Assembly: GCF_900108065.1 (NCBI RefSeq)
Contig: NZ_FNVQ01000009.1
Location: forward strand, 1-64,000
Direction: 5' to 3'
DNA: 64,000 nt
Source: Marinobacterium lutimaris
GTDB taxonomy: Bacteria > Pseudomonadota > Gammaproteobacteria > Pseudomonadales > Balneatricaceae
Shown here in pieces: positions 62,788-64,000 of the stretch. Numbering within the stretch: position 1 is the stretch's first letter; the number at the start of each line of letters is the position of its first letter. A model generated the notes under the pieces. It had not been told where the DNA came from. It ran no database searches and saw nothing but the letters and a program-made list of their open reading frames with translations. A program made the position numbers and the translations under genes.

Positions 62788-63473
62788 TGGCCGAGCTGAC
62801 AAGCTTTGATGGCCAAAAATGCTATCGATTAATTCCGAGCAAGTTCCCACCAATCGCGTTATTCGAAGACGTTGCAGATGCGGAGGACTTTGAAAGCTTG
62901 TATGCCGTTCAGGAGCTCACAAATCCACGACTGAGAGAGGAAGTCGGGGACCTGAGTCTGGTGCCGGAGAACGAACGAATATTCGGTGTCCCTGGGGCTG
63001 GCTATATCATGGCCGCGTTCACTCACATCAACCCCGATGGCAGCCGATTCAGCAACGGCGACTACGGTATTTACTACGGGGCAGCCTCGCTCAACGATGC
63101 GATTGAAGAGACCAAATATCATCGAGCAAAGTTCATGAGCTATACAAACGAGCCCGCACAGGAAATCGATATGCGCTGTCTGGTGGCCAGGTTTACCGCT
63201 GACCTCACGGATATTCGGTCACCGAAGTATCTGGGCACGCCGCTATATGACCCAATAGATTACAGCCACGGCCAAAAGCTCGGAATGGAGTGTAAGTGTA
63301 ATAAGATCGACGGCATCGCCTACGCTTCAGTCAGAGGAGAAGGCGACTGCTTTGCCCTGTTGAAACCCAATCTTTTCTCCGATTGCAAACAGGCCAGTCA
63401 TTTTGGCTACATCTGGGACAGTGAGACCATCACGACGGTTTACAAGAAAGAGCTCAACTTTAAGGGTCCCTAA
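62787..63473 (+). CDS. RES-domain toxin (NAD+-degrading family), 228 aa
   Basis: A RES-family protein, whose characterised members deplete NAD+. The key family positions are visible: an Arg in 'CYRLIP' near residue 14, the 'NGDYGIYYGAASLNDAIEET' segment with the Glu residues near 91-110, and the Ser in 'ASVRGEGDCFALLKP' near 180-194. It is translationally coupled to the antitoxin. The pair would stabilise the carrying element or act in stress or phage defence. It appears intact. Confidence 0.92.
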   Translation: MAELTSFDGQKCYRLIPSKFPPIALFEDVADAEDFESLYAVQELTNPRLREEVGDLSLVPENERIFGVPGAGYIMAAFTHINPDGSRFSNGDYGIYYGAASLNDAIEETKYHRAKFMSYTNEPAQEIDMRCLVARFTADLTDIRSPKYLGTPLYDPIDYSHGQKLGMECKCNKIDGIAYASVRGEGDCFALLKPNLFSDCKQASHFGYIWDSETITTVYKKELNFKGP

Positions 63474-63487
63474 CCGCGCACAGACCC

Positions 63488-64000
63488 TCAAGCGAGGGTC
63501 TGTGGCTGGGGTGCTGGCGTTTCAGCACCGTGGTTAAGGACATTCACAAACGCCGTTCTGGCAACCTGCATGCCCTTGGAGTCCGTTTCAAGATCCGCAT
63601 CGAGTTGGTCGGCCCAATCGACACTTTTCCTGCTCGGATCTCGTTTGAGCAAAGGCACCTGAAAAATCACCCGGACACCCTGTTCCTTGAGATTTTCCTT
63701 GAGCGCTTGTGCGGCCTCCTGACCTGCTCCGCTGCGATCAATATCCACGAAGATAAGCAGCGTATGCACACCCGCCGGCGGCACGAACTGAGGCATCATG
63801 GATGCTGACAAGCAGCTCCAGACCGGAACACCTGCACCTTGAATCACCGCCAGCGCAGTTTCCAGACCTTCCGCAAGGCCCAGAACACCGCCCACCGGTT
63901 CAGCAAGACAAATGACCCGTCCTTCGGTATCCGATACCGAAGGCGTCTGTTTCCGCGCCGGACCAGAGCCTTCCAGCCGCAATTTCTTACCTTCTGGCGT
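63488..64000 (-). CDS. Toprim-domain protein, 5' part outside the window
   Basis: An open frame running out of the window at 64000, so only the C-terminal 170 codons are seen. It contains a Toprim-type segment 'GLAEGLETALAVIQGAGVPV' and 'HTLLIFVDIDRSGAGQEAA', with the conserved Glu and the DxD-like Asp pair. These resemble the Toprim_3 domain of plasmid and phage primase/helicase-like proteins. It is convergent with the RES toxin gene. The context supports a mobile-element backbone here. The exact protein (primase or zinc-binding primase-helicase) cannot be fixed without its N-terminus. Confidence 0.8.
   Translation of the reverse strand, partial: TPEGKKLRLEGSGPARKQTPSVSDTEGRVICLAEPVGGVLGLAEGLETALAVIQGAGVPVWSCLSASMMPQFVPPAGVHTLLIFVDIDRSGAGQEAAQALKENLKEQGVRVIFQVPLLKRDPSRKSVDWADQLDADLETDSKGMQVARTAFVNVLNHGAETPAPQPQTLA

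Overview
The window reads as DNA of a metabolically versatile, probably marine-type gammaproteobacterium. This is inferred from the LexA box of E. coli type, the RND, ETF and FadB families and the general codon style; no rRNA or tRNA gene is present to confirm it. The sequence is a mosaic: the first 17.7 kb is clearly GC-richer than the rest, and insertion-sequence debris separates blocks of different character. It could be a plasmid, an integrative element or a genomic island; the sequence does not decide which.

Layout. (1) 89-2729: decayed remains of an Lrp/AsnC regulator and a tripartite tricarboxylate (tctC-tctA) uptake operon. (2) 3008-14758: a TetR-controlled tripartite RND efflux system. 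The outer-membrane factor lies on the + strand. The adaptor and pump lie on the - strand and are followed by an SDR, an MFS exporter, FabF and dihydrolipoamide dehydrogenase in one probable long operon. Two copies of the same operator flank tetR. (3) 14929-17706: thioesterase, cupin, AraC regulator and GNAT gene. (4) 17961-22284: nested IS wreckage: an IS66 element, an IS3-family orfB cut by it, and an IS110-family element inside that orfB. (5) 22389-27560: small, tightly overlapping genes of unknown function around a DUF1173 protein, typical of mobile-element cargo or backbone. (6) 28257-58113: a large catabolic block. (7) 58584-64000: a decayed IS110-family transposase, a membrane protein, SOS-controlled umuDC, a Xre-RES toxin-antitoxin pair and the start of a Toprim-domain protein, again of mobile-element character.

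The catabolic block can be read as one pathway. A class I P450 with its own [2Fe-2S] ferredoxin and ferredoxin reductase is followed by an unusual SRPBCC-Gfa fusion (a formaldehyde-glutathione-activating domain). This suggests an oxidative demethylation or hydroxylation step that releases formaldehyde. A VOC protein, FAH-family hydrolase, aldehyde dehydrogenase, zinc alcohol dehydrogenase, cupin and DUF1185 protein could carry the middle steps. A CaiB CoA-transferase, glutaryl-CoA dehydrogenase, ETF, ETF-quinone oxidoreductase and FadB form a complete glutarate to acetoacetyl-CoA lower route. A DUF1302-DUF1329-YCF48-RND module and a second membrane transporter may move the hydrophobic substrate. 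One LysR and two GntR/FCD regulators control it. A repeated motif (TTTGTGCA-N-AAA) upstream of genes in two distant divergent regions suggests shared control. The actual substrate is not identifiable from sequence alone.
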